The translations under genes were made by a program, and so were the position numbers. The notes beneath the pieces were generated by a model. The model was not told the DNA's origin and made no database searches. It saw only the letters and a program-made list of their open reading frames with translations. Below are positions 9,312 through 18,492 of a stretch of DNA of 64,000 bases, in pieces (position 1 is the first letter of the stretch; each line of letters opens with the position of its first letter). The stretch is from Muribaculaceae bacterium Isolate-037 (Harlan) (GTDB lineage Bacteria > Bacteroidota > Bacteroidia > Bacteroidales > Muribaculaceae): NCBI GenBank assembly GCA_003762615.1, contig RIAZ01000026.1, positions 1-64,000 of the forward strand, written 5' to 3'.

Positions 9312-11714
9312 ATGAAACACAAACCTATCATCCAGATAATTGCTGTGGCTTCATTATTCTCCACGGCATTATCAGCATCTGCAATTTCCATGCCTCTACC
9401 ACAACAGGCATCGGAACAAACTATATCAAATGGAAAATTTGAAGCCGGAAACGGTACATTCTTGCTCAATGGCGAACCATTTGTCGTCAAAGCGGCTGAG
9501 TTGCATTATCCCAGAATTCCAAAGCCATATTGGGATCAAAGAATAAAACTATGCAAGGCTCTTGGCATGAATACGATTTGTCTTTACACATTCTGGAATT
9601 CCCATGAACCAAAAGAAGGAGAATTTGATTTTTCCGGACAAAATGATCTTGCAGAATTTATAAGATTATGTGCGGAAAATGATATGAAAGTAATTCTTCG
9701 TCCCGGACCATACGTTTGTGCAGAATGGGAAATGGGAGGATTACCATGGTGGCTCTTGAAGAAGAAAGATATCAAGCTACGAGAAAATGATCCATATTTT
9801 CTTGAGAGGGTAGACAAATTCCAAAAGGCTGTTGCTGATCAAGTCGCAGACATGACCATATCAAACGGTGGACCAATCATAATGGTTCAAGTAGAAAATG
9901 AATATGGCTCATACGGTGAAGATAAAGAATACGTTGCAAATATCAGAGATATGTTACGTAAAAATTTCGGTGACGACGTTACTCTTTTCCAATGTGATTG
10001 GTCATCTAATTTCACACTTAATGGGCTTGATGATTTGATCTGGACCATGAATTTTGGTACTGGTGCAAATATTGATCAGCAATTTGCAAAATTAAAGGAG
10101 CTGCGTCCCGAAAGTCCCCTTATGTGTTCCGAATTCTGGAGTGGATGGTTTGACAAATGGGGGGCTAATCATGAAACCAGACCATCTGCCGACATGATTG
10201 AGGGTATTGATGAGATGCTTTCAAAAGGAATATCTTTTTCTTTATATATGACTCACGGAGGGACAAACTGGGGACATTGGGCAGGCGCAAACTCACCTGG
10301 ATATGCACCTGATGTAACATCGTATGACTATGATGCGCCAATAAGCGAAAGTGGACAGACAACTCCTAAATATTGGGATTTACGTAAAACTCTTTCAAAA
10401 TATAACAATGGCAAGAAACTTCCTCCTGTGCCCAAAACGATAAAGCCGATTTCAATAAAAAAGTTCAATTTCACTGAAGTCGCACCATTATTCCCAAATC
10501 TACCCGAGCCTAAACAAGACGAGGAAATACGGACAATGGAAGAATATGACCAAGGGTTCGGAAGTATATTATACCGTACTACTCTCCCGGAACTTACTAA
10601 TGGAGGAGTATTGACAGTAAATGACCCACATGACTATGCCCAAATATTTATTGACGGTAAATATATAGGTAAACTTGACCGAAGGAACGGGGAAAAGGAT
10701 TTAACAATTCCTTCATGTAAAAGAGGTGCGCAGCTTGATATTCTGGTTGAAGCTATGGGAAGAATCAATTTCGGGCGTGCAATTAAAGATTTTAAGGGTA
10801 TCACAAATAACGTCACTGTCAAAGAAGATAGAGATGGTTATCCTTTTATTTGCGACCTCAAAAATTGGGAAATATTTAACCTCAACGATAATCCGGAATT
10901 TTATGATTCCATGGAATATTTTCCAATAGAAACATTTTCTATTGGTGAAAATGGTAGATTACCAATCGGAGTCTATCGAGGGACATTTAACGTAAACAAG
11001 CCATCTGATACATTCCTCAATTTTGAGACATGGGGGAAAGGTCTGGTATATGTCAACGGACATGGTATCGGTAGAATATGGGAAATCGGTCCTCAACAAA
11101 CCCTTTATATGCCTGGATGTTGGTTGAAAGAGGGGGAGAACGATATAATGGTCTTTGATATTGTAGGTCCCCATCAGGCAATATCCGAGGGCCTTACGTC
11201 TCCATTACTTAACAATCTACAGGTGCGTAAACCTCTCACTCATCGTTTGGAAGGCGAAAATCTTGATCTCTCCGAAATATCCCCGCTGCTGGTAGGAGAA
11301 TTCTCTGCGGGGAATGGATGGCAAGAGAAGAAACTTGACAAGCCAACAGAAGGACGCTACTTATGCCTTGAAGCTATTGATGCAATTGATGGAAAAGATA
11401 TTGCGGCTATAGCTGAATTATACGTTCTTGACGATAAAGGCGAACGAATATCAAGAGAGCCATGGATTGTGGATTATGCCGATAGTGAAGATGTCAAAAC
11501 CGGCAATAGATCTGCCGATAAGTCATTTGACCTTCAAGAATCAACTTATTGGAGTACAGAGGCAGGTAAACCATTCCCTCATGCTATCGTAATTGACCTT
11601 GGTAGCTCTAAGAAAGTATCCGGAATCCAATACCTTCCAAGAATGGAAAGCGAAGTGCCTGGTGCAATAAAGAACTTTAAGGTCTATATCAGTAAGGAGC
11701 CATTTAAGAAATAA
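9312..11714 (+). CDS. Secreted beta-galactosidase, GH35
   Basis: Removes terminal beta-galactosyl residues from glycans; exported by a signal peptide (about residues 1-25, MKHKPIIQIIAVASLFSTAL). The (beta/alpha)8 domain covers about 35-370. The acid/base Glu is in VENEYGSYG (about 196) and the nucleophile Glu in MCSEFWSGW (about 273), both in family-specific contexts. Beta-sandwich domains follow, and the C-terminal 130 residues resemble an F5/8 type C (galactose-binding-like) domain. Length 800 is normal for Bacteroidales members. No TonB-dependent or SusD-like partner lies nearby, so this is an orphan rather than a polysaccharide-utilisation locus. Its promoter was not identified. Confidence 0.92.
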   Translation: MKHKPIIQIIAVASLFSTALSASAISMPLPQQASEQTISNGKFEAGNGTFLLNGEPFVVKAAELHYPRIPKPYWDQRIKLCKALGMNTICLYTFWNSHEPKEGEFDFSGQNDLAEFIRLCAENDMKVILRPGPYVCAEWEMGGLPWWLLKKKDIKLRENDPYFLERVDKFQKAVADQVADMTISNGGPIIMVQVENEYGSYGEDKEYVANIRDMLRKNFGDDVTLFQCDWSSNFTLNGLDDLIWTMNFGTGANIDQQFAKLKELRPESPLMCSEFWSGWFDKWGANHETRPSADMIEGIDEMLSKGISFSLYMTHGGTNWGHWAGANSPGYAPDVTSYDYDAPISESGQTTPKYWDLRKTLSKYNNGKKLPPVPKTIKPISIKKFNFTEVAPLFPNLPEPKQDEEIRTMEEYDQGFGSILYRTTLPELTNGGVLTVNDPHDYAQIFIDGKYIGKLDRRNGEKDLTIPSCKRGAQLDILVEAMGRINFGRAIKDFKGITNNVTVKEDRDGYPFICDLKNWEIFNLNDNPEFYDSMEYFPIETFSIGENGRLPIGVYRGTFNVNKPSDTFLNFETWGKGLVYVNGHGIGRIWEIGPQQTLYMPGCWLKEGENDIMVFDIVGPHQAISEGLTSPLLNNLQVRKPLTHRLEGENLDLSEISPLLVGEFSAGNGWQEKKLDKPTEGRYLCLEAIDAIDGKDIAAIAELYVLDDKGERISREPWIVDYADSEDVKTGNRSADKSFDLQESTYWSTEAGKPFPHAIVIDLGSSKKVSGIQYLPRMESEVPGAIKNFKVYISKEPFKK

Positions 11715-11774
11715 TGTCGACAAAGAAAAGAGGGTATGCCAAAATAGGTATACCCTCTTTTCTTTGTCAACATT
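11713..11774. terminator. 62-bp near-perfect palindrome, bidirectional terminator (GH35/htpG)
   Basis: Arms of 28 bp with two mismatches (both G-U compatible on one strand) around a 6-nt AAAATA loop; the central 18-bp part (11720-11737 with 11750-11767) is perfect. It begins on the stop codon of the GH35 gene and ends 8 bp before the end of convergent htpG, so it can serve both. Confidence 0.85.
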
Positions 11775-11781
11775 ATTATAA

Positions 11782-13815
11782 TTATAATAATGAAATTGAA
11801 CGTTTTATAAATTCATTCAAGCTCTCACCTTTCAGGAGATTACTTTGGAGAAGAGCCAAGTCAATAATTTGCTTAACCTTAGGTTGTGTCTTAGCATAAG
11901 AACTAATTACCTCGGATTCCGTGTTACGCAATTCAGTCACCTTACTCTCTTTATCAGATATGTCGGGCATTGACTCTTTCTTCTCTGAAGCTTCCTTTCG
12001 AAGAGACTCAATATGATTGTTTAGAATCTCAATATCTGCTCTGATTGGAGCCACCTCTTTTTCAAGAGAAGTTGTGGCATCTTCAACAACTTGCTTAACA
12101 ACAGGCTGATTTGTATTGATGATAATTTCATAACTATCTGGCATCTCTCCATAGAATCCTGCACCCGGCTGCATTGCCGCCATTTCCTTCATACGTCGCA
12201 TAAATTCATTACGCGTTACTGTAGCAGGTGCATCACTCTCTTTAAGAGCTGCAAAACTTACTATGAAATTTGTTTTTTCAATTTCAGGTATCTGCGAACG
12301 GATCAGCGTGCTCATGATATCCGTCTGCAAAGGAGTCAAACCGGCATCATCTTGATTATCTTTTACAATCAGTCGTTCCGGAATATCTGAATCGACTCGG
12401 ACGAAACGGGTCTTTTCAATTTTTTGCTCAATAAGACCAATTATATGGCTATCAAGCTGACCGTCCATTACCAATACATTATAACCTTTATCTTCACAAG
12501 CCTTGATATACGTATATTGAGATACCGTATCCGTAGAATAAAGATAGACAACAGTTTCATCCTTATCCGTTTGTTCAGGTTCAATAAGAATCCGGTACTC
12601 ATCCAGAGTGTAATATTTAGAGTTTACATCTTTAATGAGAAAGAATTTTTTTGCTGACTCATAAAATTTCTCATCAGTCAACATGCCATATTCAATGAAT
12701 ATTTTTATATCATCCCATTTTTCTTCGAAAGATTTACGATCATCTCTAAACATCTTATCAAGTTTCTCCGCAACTTTCTTAGATATATAAGATGAAATCT
12801 TCTTCACCTGCTGATCCGCCTGAAGATAGCTTCGACTCACATTGAGAGGGATATCCGGTGAATCTATGACACCCTGCATCAGAGTCATAAATTCCGGCAC
12901 AACTCCTTCCACTTGATCAGTGACATAGACTTGATTACAATATAATTGAATCCGGTTTTTCTGTACATCGAAATTACTACGAATTTTAGGGAAATACAAT
13001 ATTCCTGTTAGAGTAAAAGGATAATCTACATTTAGATGAATCCAGAACATTGGGTCTTCATTTCCCGGCATCAATTCATGGTAGAACTTCAAATAATCTT
13101 CATCTGTCAAATCAACCGGTTTCTTTGTCCAGAGAGGTTCTGAAGCATTGACAACATTATCCTTATCTGTATCTACATATTTGCCATCTTTCCATTCCTT
13201 CTCCTTACCGGAAACGACAGGTACAGGCAAAAATCTACAATACTTCTTTAATAAAGTATCGATACGATCTTGCTCAAGAAAATCCTTATTATCATCGTCT
13301 ATATAAAGCACTATATCTGTACCTCTCCCTGCCTTTTCAATTTCCGTCATTTCAAATTCAGGACTGCCATCACAACTCCATTCAACAGCCTTGGCTCCAT
13401 CTTTGTATGAAAGCGATCTAATAACGACTTTTTTAGAAACCATAAAAGCCGAGTAGAAACCAAGACCAAAATGCCCTATAATGGAATTAGCTGTATCTTT
13501 GTATTTTGCAAGAAATTCCTCTGCTCCGGAGAATGCTATTTGGTTAATGTATTTATTAATATCATCAGCATCCATACCAATACCATGATCAGATACAGTA
13601 AGAGTCCCTGCATTTTTATCGACTGATACAACCACTTTCAAATCACCAAGTTCTCCTTTATAATCGCCGAACGATGACAGAGTCTTGATTTTTTGTGTAG
13701 CATCAATAGCATTTGAAACAAGTTCTCTGAGAAAAATCTCATGATCACTATATAGAAATTTCTTTATTATGGGGAATATATTTTCAGTTGTGACCCCAAT
13801 TTTGCCTGTAGCCAT
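11782..13815 (-). CDS. htpG: Chaperone HtpG (Hsp90)
   Basis: Homodimeric ATP-dependent chaperone of the cytosol, 677 residues. The N-terminal GHKL ATPase domain shows the helix FLRELVSNAIDAT with the catalytic Glu and Mg-binding Asn, then DHGIGMD and GHFGLGFYSAFMV of the nucleotide lid. Middle and C-terminal dimerisation domains follow; the region near 575-625 is charged and helical. Start ATG is clear. A sigma-54-like element lies about 43 bp ahead of the start, and a 62-bp palindrome caps the 3' end, features shared with groES-groEL and clpC here. Confidence 0.96.
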   Translation of the reverse strand: MATGKIGVTTENIFPIIKKFLYSDHEIFLRELVSNAIDATQKIKTLSSFGDYKGELGDLKVVVSVDKNAGTLTVSDHGIGMDADDINKYINQIAFSGAEEFLAKYKDTANSIIGHFGLGFYSAFMVSKKVVIRSLSYKDGAKAVEWSCDGSPEFEMTEIEKAGRGTDIVLYIDDDNKDFLEQDRIDTLLKKYCRFLPVPVVSGKEKEWKDGKYVDTDKDNVVNASEPLWTKKPVDLTDEDYLKFYHELMPGNEDPMFWIHLNVDYPFTLTGILYFPKIRSNFDVQKNRIQLYCNQVYVTDQVEGVVPEFMTLMQGVIDSPDIPLNVSRSYLQADQQVKKISSYISKKVAEKLDKMFRDDRKSFEEKWDDIKIFIEYGMLTDEKFYESAKKFFLIKDVNSKYYTLDEYRILIEPEQTDKDETVVYLYSTDTVSQYTYIKACEDKGYNVLVMDGQLDSHIIGLIEQKIEKTRFVRVDSDIPERLIVKDNQDDAGLTPLQTDIMSTLIRSQIPEIEKTNFIVSFAALKESDAPATVTRNEFMRRMKEMAAMQPGAGFYGEMPDSYEIIINTNQPVVKQVVEDATTSLEKEVAPIRADIEILNNHIESLRKEASEKKESMPDISDKESKVTELRNTESEVISSYAKTQPKVKQIIDLALLQSNLLKGESLNEFIKRSISLL

Positions 13816-13857
13816 AATTTATGTTTTATTTATGTATACTCTTTTAGTATTAAACTA

Positions 13858-13875
13858 CAACAAATACCATGCCAA
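13858..13875 (-). promoter_or_regulatory. Sigma-54-like promoter element upstream of htpG
   Basis: Minus-strand TTGGCATGGTATTTGTTG. GG and GT are separated by 10 bp, the geometry of -24/-12 promoters, with C to T at two consensus positions. It aligns base for base with elements before groES and clpC. Predicted start of transcription is near 13846, giving a leader of about 30 nt. Confidence 0.5.
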
Positions 13876-13904
13876 AATATATCATTACATTAACTATTTT
13901 TATA

Positions 13905-15146
13905 TTATTCAGAAAGCATTGTTTGCGCAGGTGAGACAGATGCGACAAATCTTGACGGCAGAATAAGTACACAATACACAACAAACAATACACCAATATT
14001 TAGAAGCACTATTGACTCCCATGACATAACCACAGGAACAAAATCAATGTAATAGGAATCAGGATCAAGTGGGATAAAATGAGTTTTTCTTTGCATATAT
14101 ATAAATGTCACAGCAATGATATTACCTATTGACATTCCCCAAAGTGCTATTCTTAGAGCAAGCCAAATAAAAATTTCACGAATCTTCGATGTCGAAGCAC
14201 CTAAGGCTTTCATAATTCCTATAAATGATTTTTTTTCCAATATAATAATGAGCATTCCTGACACCAACGTGACACAACCCACAATCATCATCAATATTAA
14301 CACAACAACAACATTTGTATCCAGAAGATTCAACCAACTGAAATAGACCACTCCTTGATTATATGCATTCTCTACATGAAACACATAAGATAATTCGCCT
14401 TCAGCAACCGCCTTGTTTAGAGTATTCTGTAAAATGACGGAATATTCTTGCACGTTGCTGAAATCATCTGTATTAATCTGCAATGATGTACCTTGGTTAT
14501 CTTCAATATTACCTAACTGCTGAATAAGTGAAAGCGAGCCGAAAATCATGAGATCATCATATTGGTCAAAATGAGAGTCATATACACCAACCACAGATAA
14601 CCGTCTAACCCGTATTTCATCGCTAATAAAATAAGTGTCAATCTTATCTCCAACGCTCAATCCTAACTGTGATGCCACCTTATTAGAAATAATAATTTTA
14701 GCTTTATTCTCGGGATTAGAGAAATCTACAACTTCACCAGACAAAAGATTCTTCCTTAGGAATTCAACAGATCTTTCACTGGCTATACCTTTTAAATAAG
14801 TACCCTTAAAATCCGAATTAGTTTTCAATATTGCTGGTATTGCAGCTTGCAAAGAATAATCCGTCACAAACGACATTTTATTTAATTCTTTCTGTAGTAC
14901 TGGAGTAAGAGTAATTATATTATCCTCATTATTTGAAATCGGTGATGAAAACAACGTTATATGACTATTAAATCCAATCACCTTATCTCTTATCTCTTTC
15001 TTAAATCCAAGTACAATTGAAATTGAAATAATCATGACTGCCACAGAAAGAGCAACAGCGACAACAGCGACAATAATCGCCGGAGCTTTTTTATTGCCGC
15101 CATAAGATAACGACAAATGACGGGATACGAAAAATGCGTAATTCAT
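13905..15146 (-). CDS. LolC/LolE-type ABC transporter permease (FtsX-like)
   Basis: Inner-membrane permease of 413 residues with the MacB/FtsX topology: one N-terminal membrane helix (about 20-45), a periplasmic domain of about 220 residues, and three membrane helices in the last 150 residues. The N-terminal pattern (RHLSLSYGGNKKAPAIIVAVVA) is typical of lipoprotein-releasing permeases LolC/LolE, which extract lipoproteins for delivery to the outer membrane. No ATPase gene is adjacent; a partner LolD would be elsewhere. A lone TAAATTTG -7-like box lies upstream on the minus strand (15209-15216) without a good -33. It reads towards htpG, but htpG has its own element. Confidence 0.85.
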   Translation of the reverse strand: MNYAFFVSRHLSLSYGGNKKAPAIIVAVVAVALSVAVMIISISIVLGFKKEIRDKVIGFNSHITLFSSPISNNEDNIITLTPVLQKELNKMSFVTDYSLQAAIPAILKTNSDFKGTYLKGIASERSVEFLRKNLLSGEVVDFSNPENKAKIIISNKVASQLGLSVGDKIDTYFISDEIRVRRLSVVGVYDSHFDQYDDLMIFGSLSLIQQLGNIEDNQGTSLQINTDDFSNVQEYSVILQNTLNKAVAEGELSYVFHVENAYNQGVVYFSWLNLLDTNVVVVLILMMIVGCVTLVSGMLIIILEKKSFIGIMKALGASTSKIREIFIWLALRIALWGMSIGNIIAVTFIYMQRKTHFIPLDPDSYYIDFVPVVMSWESIVLLNIGVLFVVYCVLILPSRFVASVSPAQTMLSE

Positions 15147-15355
15147 AAAAACAAGTGAATTTATAAAATATAGCGAGGAATTTATGTATATGTTACCTCA
15201 TTATCTTGCAAATTTAGGAATTATTTACGACATATACTATGTAAGGATGCCATCATTAGAGAATATAGGGATACAATTATTATTTAATCCAACATTAGTC
15301 TGTTTCTTTTATTAAAGACAATCAAAAAACTTTCTAATTCTTTTTCTTAAAAAAA

Positions 15356-15387
15356 TTTGGTGAATTAAATCTGTTTAATTAACTTTG
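15356..15387 (+). promoter_or_regulatory. Promoter of the glycine cleavage operon
   Basis: TTTG (15356-15359), a 20-bp spacer and TAACTTTG (15380-15387): a perfect match to the Bacteroidota consensus. Transcription would start near 15394, leaving a leader of about 97 nt. Confidence 0.8.
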
Positions 15388-15397
15388 AAAATGAAAA

Positions 15398-15412
15398 CCG
15401 ACAACATGTCGG
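15398..15412 (+). promoter_or_regulatory. Leader hairpin of the gcv operon
   Basis: CCGACA (15398-15403), loop ACA, TGTCGG (15407-15412). It lies just after the predicted transcription start. It is not a glycine riboswitch as far as I can see, and could be an operator or a 5' stabilising hairpin. Confidence 0.45.
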
Positions 15413-15490
15413 ATCCTTATTTCTAAATGCCAGCAAAGCAATAGTTTTTGCCTTGCAAAAAGAAACAACATCATAATTTAAACCATAAAA

Positions 15491-16585
15491 ATGGAAGAAA
15501 ATCTAACTAAAACATGTCTCCATGATCGTCATGTTGCATTAGGAGCCTTGATGTCACCATTTGGAGGCTTTGATATGCCCATACAATATAAGGGTATAAC
15601 AGAAGAACACAACGCAGTAAGGCACGAAGTCGGAGTTTTTGATGTAAGCCACATGGGTGAAGTCCGGGTCAAAGGTGCTGATGCCTGTAAATTCGTAAAC
15701 CATATTTTCGTCAATGATGTCACCGGCGCGCCTGATGGTCAGATATTTTATGGTATGATGTGCAATGAAAAAGGTGGCACAGTCGATGATCTTTTAGTAT
15801 ATAAAGTGTCTGATGATGAATATTTCCTTGTAATCAACGCATCAAACATTGCAAAAGATGTTGACTGGATATTAAAGAATTCAGAAGGGTTTGATGTCGA
15901 GATAATTGATCAAAGCCCATATTACGGAGAAGTTGCTATTCAAGGACCTAAAGCGGAAGAAACCGTTGAGCAAGTATTGAATATTCCAGTTAAAGACATT
16001 CCTTTCTATAACTTCAAGACAATACACATTGACGGAGAAGATATAATTGTGAGTCGTACCGGTTATACCGGAGAAGATGGCTTTGAAGTATACGGAAGTC
16101 ATGATTTCACACGTAAGACATGGGACAAATTAATGGATGCAAGTGTTCAGCCTTGCGGCTTAGGTTGTCGAGATACATTGCGGTTTGAAGTAGGACTACC
16201 TCTTTATGGTGATGAACTCTCTGAAGATATCACGCCTATTGAAGCAAGTCTAAGTATGTTCGTAAAACTTGATAAGCCTGAATTTATCGGTAAGGAAGCA
16301 CTTGCAACACAAAAGGCTGATGGAGTAAAACGCCGTATTGTGGGGATTGAACTTGAAGGTAATGCCATACCTCGCCATGGATATCCCGTAGAAATTGACG
16401 GTAAGCAAATAGGGGAGATCACTACTGGCTATCGCAGCATATCTACAGGCAAAAGTGTCGCTATGGCCATGATTGAAAAACCATACGATAAACTTGGGAC
16501 AAACGTGGAAGTTCGAATCAGAAAGAAAACATTCCCTGCCAAGGTTATAAAAAAACGGTTCTACGATAAAAACTATAAAAAATAA
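15491..16585 (+). CDS. gcvT: Aminomethyltransferase (glycine cleavage T protein)
   Basis: Transfers the methylene group from aminomethyl-lipoyl GcvH to tetrahydrofolate, releasing ammonia. The 364-residue length is standard. Family signatures include the N-terminal LHDRHVALGALMSPFGGFDM and FDVSHMGEVRVKG, the folate-binding region with VSRTGYTGEDGFEVYG, and PCGLGCRDTLRFEVGLPLYGDE. It is the first gene of the complete five-gene cleavage operon, 31 bp ahead of gcvH, and is driven by the promoter at 15356-15387. Confidence 0.97.
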   Translation: MEENLTKTCLHDRHVALGALMSPFGGFDMPIQYKGITEEHNAVRHEVGVFDVSHMGEVRVKGADACKFVNHIFVNDVTGAPDGQIFYGMMCNEKGGTVDDLLVYKVSDDEYFLVINASNIAKDVDWILKNSEGFDVEIIDQSPYYGEVAIQGPKAEETVEQVLNIPVKDIPFYNFKTIHIDGEDIIVSRTGYTGEDGFEVYGSHDFTRKTWDKLMDASVQPCGLGCRDTLRFEVGLPLYGDELSEDITPIEASLSMFVKLDKPEFIGKEALATQKADGVKRRIVGIELEGNAIPRHGYPVEIDGKQIGEITTGYRSISTGKSVAMAMIEKPYDKLGTNVEVRIRKKTFPAKVIKKRFYDKNYKK

Positions 16586-16616
16586 TATTTTTCAACGAAA
16601 TAAATTTATATAAGAT

Positions 16617-16997
16617 ATGAGTAAGATTTTAGAAGATTTGCGCTATGCAGATTCTCATGAATGGGTTAAACTTGAAGGCGATATCGCCACTATCGGCATT
16701 TCAGACTATGCACAACATGCTTTAGGCAACATCGTGTATGTTGATATGCCGGAAGTTGGGGACGAAGTATCACAAGGTGAAGATTTTGGAGCAGTTGAGA
16801 GTGTCAAGGCTGCCAGTGATCTTATCTCTCCTGTATCAGGAGAAGTCATTGAGATCAATGAAGCTCTTGAGGATGAACCCGAACTTGTAAATCAAGATCC
16901 ATACTCCAATTGGATTATGAAAGTGAAGGTATCGGATGCCTCTGAAATTGATTCTCTCCTTGATGCAGCTGCATACGCAAAAATATGCGAAGAATAA
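16617..16997 (+). CDS. gcvH: Glycine cleavage system H protein
   Basis: Lipoyl carrier protein of 126 residues that shuttles the aminomethyl group between the P, T and L proteins. The lipoylation lysine lies in AVESVKAASD (about residue 63), within a typical biotinyl-lipoyl fold that starts YADSHEWVKLEG. It lies between gcvT and gcvPA; the 166-bp gap to gcvPA contains an inverted repeat. Confidence 0.97.
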   Translation: MSKILEDLRYADSHEWVKLEGDIATIGISDYAQHALGNIVYVDMPEVGDEVSQGEDFGAVESVKAASDLISPVSGEVIEINEALEDEPELVNQDPYSNWIMKVKVSDASEIDSLLDAAAYAKICEE

Positions 16998-17016
16998 TTT
17001 GAGCATATAGAATTTT

Positions 17017-17073
17017 CAAGGGTTAAGAGTTGGGTGTTTAGGTAGTTTAGCCCCACCTTACTCTTAACTCTTG
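17017..17073 (+). repeat. Inverted repeat in the gcvH-gcvPA gap
   Basis: A 14-bp arm, CAAGGGTTAAGAGT (17017-17030), pairs with ACTCTTAACTCTTG (17060-17073) with one mismatch that is G-U in RNA. The 29-nt spacer could add a few GC pairs. There is no T-tract, so it is more likely an intercistronic processing/stability hairpin, an attenuator or a small repeat insertion than a full terminator. Confidence 0.6.
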
Positions 17074-17163
17074 ACATATATGGATATGTCGACGGATGTC
17101 GAACTCTATCAGTTGAATAATTTAATGAAGTCTAAGCTTCATTTAGTCAAATTAAATCTAATC

Positions 17164-18486
17164 ATGTCAGATAAATTTATGCCGCACACCGAGAGCGAAA
17201 TTCGTGAAATGCTCAATAAAATTGGTGTTGCATCAATCGACGAACTCTATGGAGACGTTCCGGAAGAAGTAATATATCGGGAAGAATATGATATACCTTC
17301 TGCAATGTCTGAGATAGAATTACGTCGCCATATCAACGATTTGGGTTCAAAAAATAAAACTCTTACTATTTTTGCAGGAGGAGGAGCGTATGATCACTAT
17401 GCACCATCCACCGTAGCCCATCTTCTTTCTCGCAGTGAATTTTACACAGCATATACCCCTTATCAACCTGAGATTTCACAAGGTACTCTTCAATATATAT
17501 TTGAATATCAGAGTATGATAAGCGAATTAACCGGCATGGAAGCTACAAATGCATCTATGTATGACGGAGCTACTGCTGCAGCAGAGGCAATGTTTATGAT
17601 GGTAGCGTCTGCCAAGAAGAAAAATAGGATCCTAATATCTTCAACAGTATCAGATAGAGTTATTCGCGTTGTAGAAACTTATGCAAAGTTTCATGGCGTA
17701 AATTTAACTCTTATTCCAGAAAAAGAAGGCATCACAGATCTTGAAGAGATTTCAACAGAACTTTCCAAGGGTGATGTCGCTGGAGTGATCGTCCCGACAC
17801 CTAATAAATACGGTATAATAGAAGATTTTACAGGCTTGGCTGATACCATTCATTCCTCAAAGGGAGCCCTTGCTATATTCGCAGATCCATCCACATTAGC
17901 AGTGCTTCGCACTCCTTCTGAATGGGGAGCTGATATCGCATGTGGCGATGGGCAATCGCTTGGAATGCCATTGGCTTTTGGCGGGCCATATCTTGGTTAT
18001 ATATCATGTAGCAAATCTATGCTTCGTAAAATGCCCGGACGTGTGGTAGGGGCAACAACTGATGCCGATGGAAAACGTGCATACGTACTCACCTTACAGG
18101 CCCGTGAACAACATATACGTAGAGAAAAAGCTACAAGCAACATTTGTTCAAATCAAAGTCTTATGGCTTTGTATGCTACCATTTACATGTCTCTTCTTGG
18201 AAAAGAAGGATTGAAGGAAGTTAACGTCCTTTCTTGTGATGGGGCACATTATCTTTACCACAGATTAATTGAATCCGGTAAATTCTCACCAGCATTTGAT
18301 AAGCCGTTCTTAAAGGAATTTGTGGTTAAAACCGAACTTGACATGGAAAAGATAAATTCCAAATTACTTGAAAATGGTATCATGGGAGGCATCCTTCTTG
18401 GGAATGGCATGGTTGAGTTCGCAGTGACAGAGAAAAGGACTAAAGAAGAAATAGACAGACTCGTAAACTTAATTGTTGAAGGATAA
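17164..18486 (+). CDS. gcvPA: Glycine dehydrogenase (decarboxylating) subunit 1
   Basis: N-terminal half of the pyridoxal-phosphate P protein, which decarboxylates glycine and loads the aminomethyl group on GcvH; about 440 residues. Typical segments are FAGGGAYDHYAPSTV, TAYTPYQPEISQGTLQ and GMEATNASMYDG. The ATG at 17164 (MSDKFMPHTESEI) is chosen; a longer TTG-started frame from 17071 would run through the hairpin and has no family similarity. ATG 17179 is an alternative. It pairs with GcvPB, encoded 6 bp downstream. Confidence 0.95.
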   Translation: MSDKFMPHTESEIREMLNKIGVASIDELYGDVPEEVIYREEYDIPSAMSEIELRRHINDLGSKNKTLTIFAGGGAYDHYAPSTVAHLLSRSEFYTAYTPYQPEISQGTLQYIFEYQSMISELTGMEATNASMYDGATAAAEAMFMMVASAKKKNRILISSTVSDRVIRVVETYAKFHGVNLTLIPEKEGITDLEEISTELSKGDVAGVIVPTPNKYGIIEDFTGLADTIHSSKGALAIFADPSTLAVLRTPSEWGADIACGDGQSLGMPLAFGGPYLGYISCSKSMLRKMPGRVVGATTDADGKRAYVLTLQAREQHIRREKATSNICSNQSLMALYATIYMSLLGKEGLKEVNVLSCDGAHYLYHRLIESGKFSPAFDKPFLKEFVVKTELDMEKINSKLLENGIMGGILLGNGMVEFAVTEKRTKEEIDRLVNLIVEG

Positions 18487-18492
18487 CGGAAA

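Larger units (their letters stand above)
15147..15490. other. Divergent intergenic region, lolE-like/gcvT
   Basis: A gap of 344 bp. It holds the strong gcvT promoter and leader hairpin described separately. A 43-codon plus-strand ORF at 15184-15315 has no supporting feature and is not called. Confidence 0.5.

Noticed and set aside
9312..11714. Polysaccharide-utilisation locus around GH35 and GH13 genes
   Set aside because: No SusC/SusD pair, no hybrid two-component or ECF/anti-sigma regulator lies anywhere in the window; both enzymes are orphans.
15184..15315. 43-codon ORF in the lolE-like/gcvT gap
   Set aside because: It runs over a possible promoter box, has no promoter of its own, and its composition is that of random AT-rich DNA.
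15388..15490. Glycine riboswitch in the gcvT leader
   Set aside because: The leader is about 97 nt and lacks the conserved purine-rich core and tandem aptamer layout.
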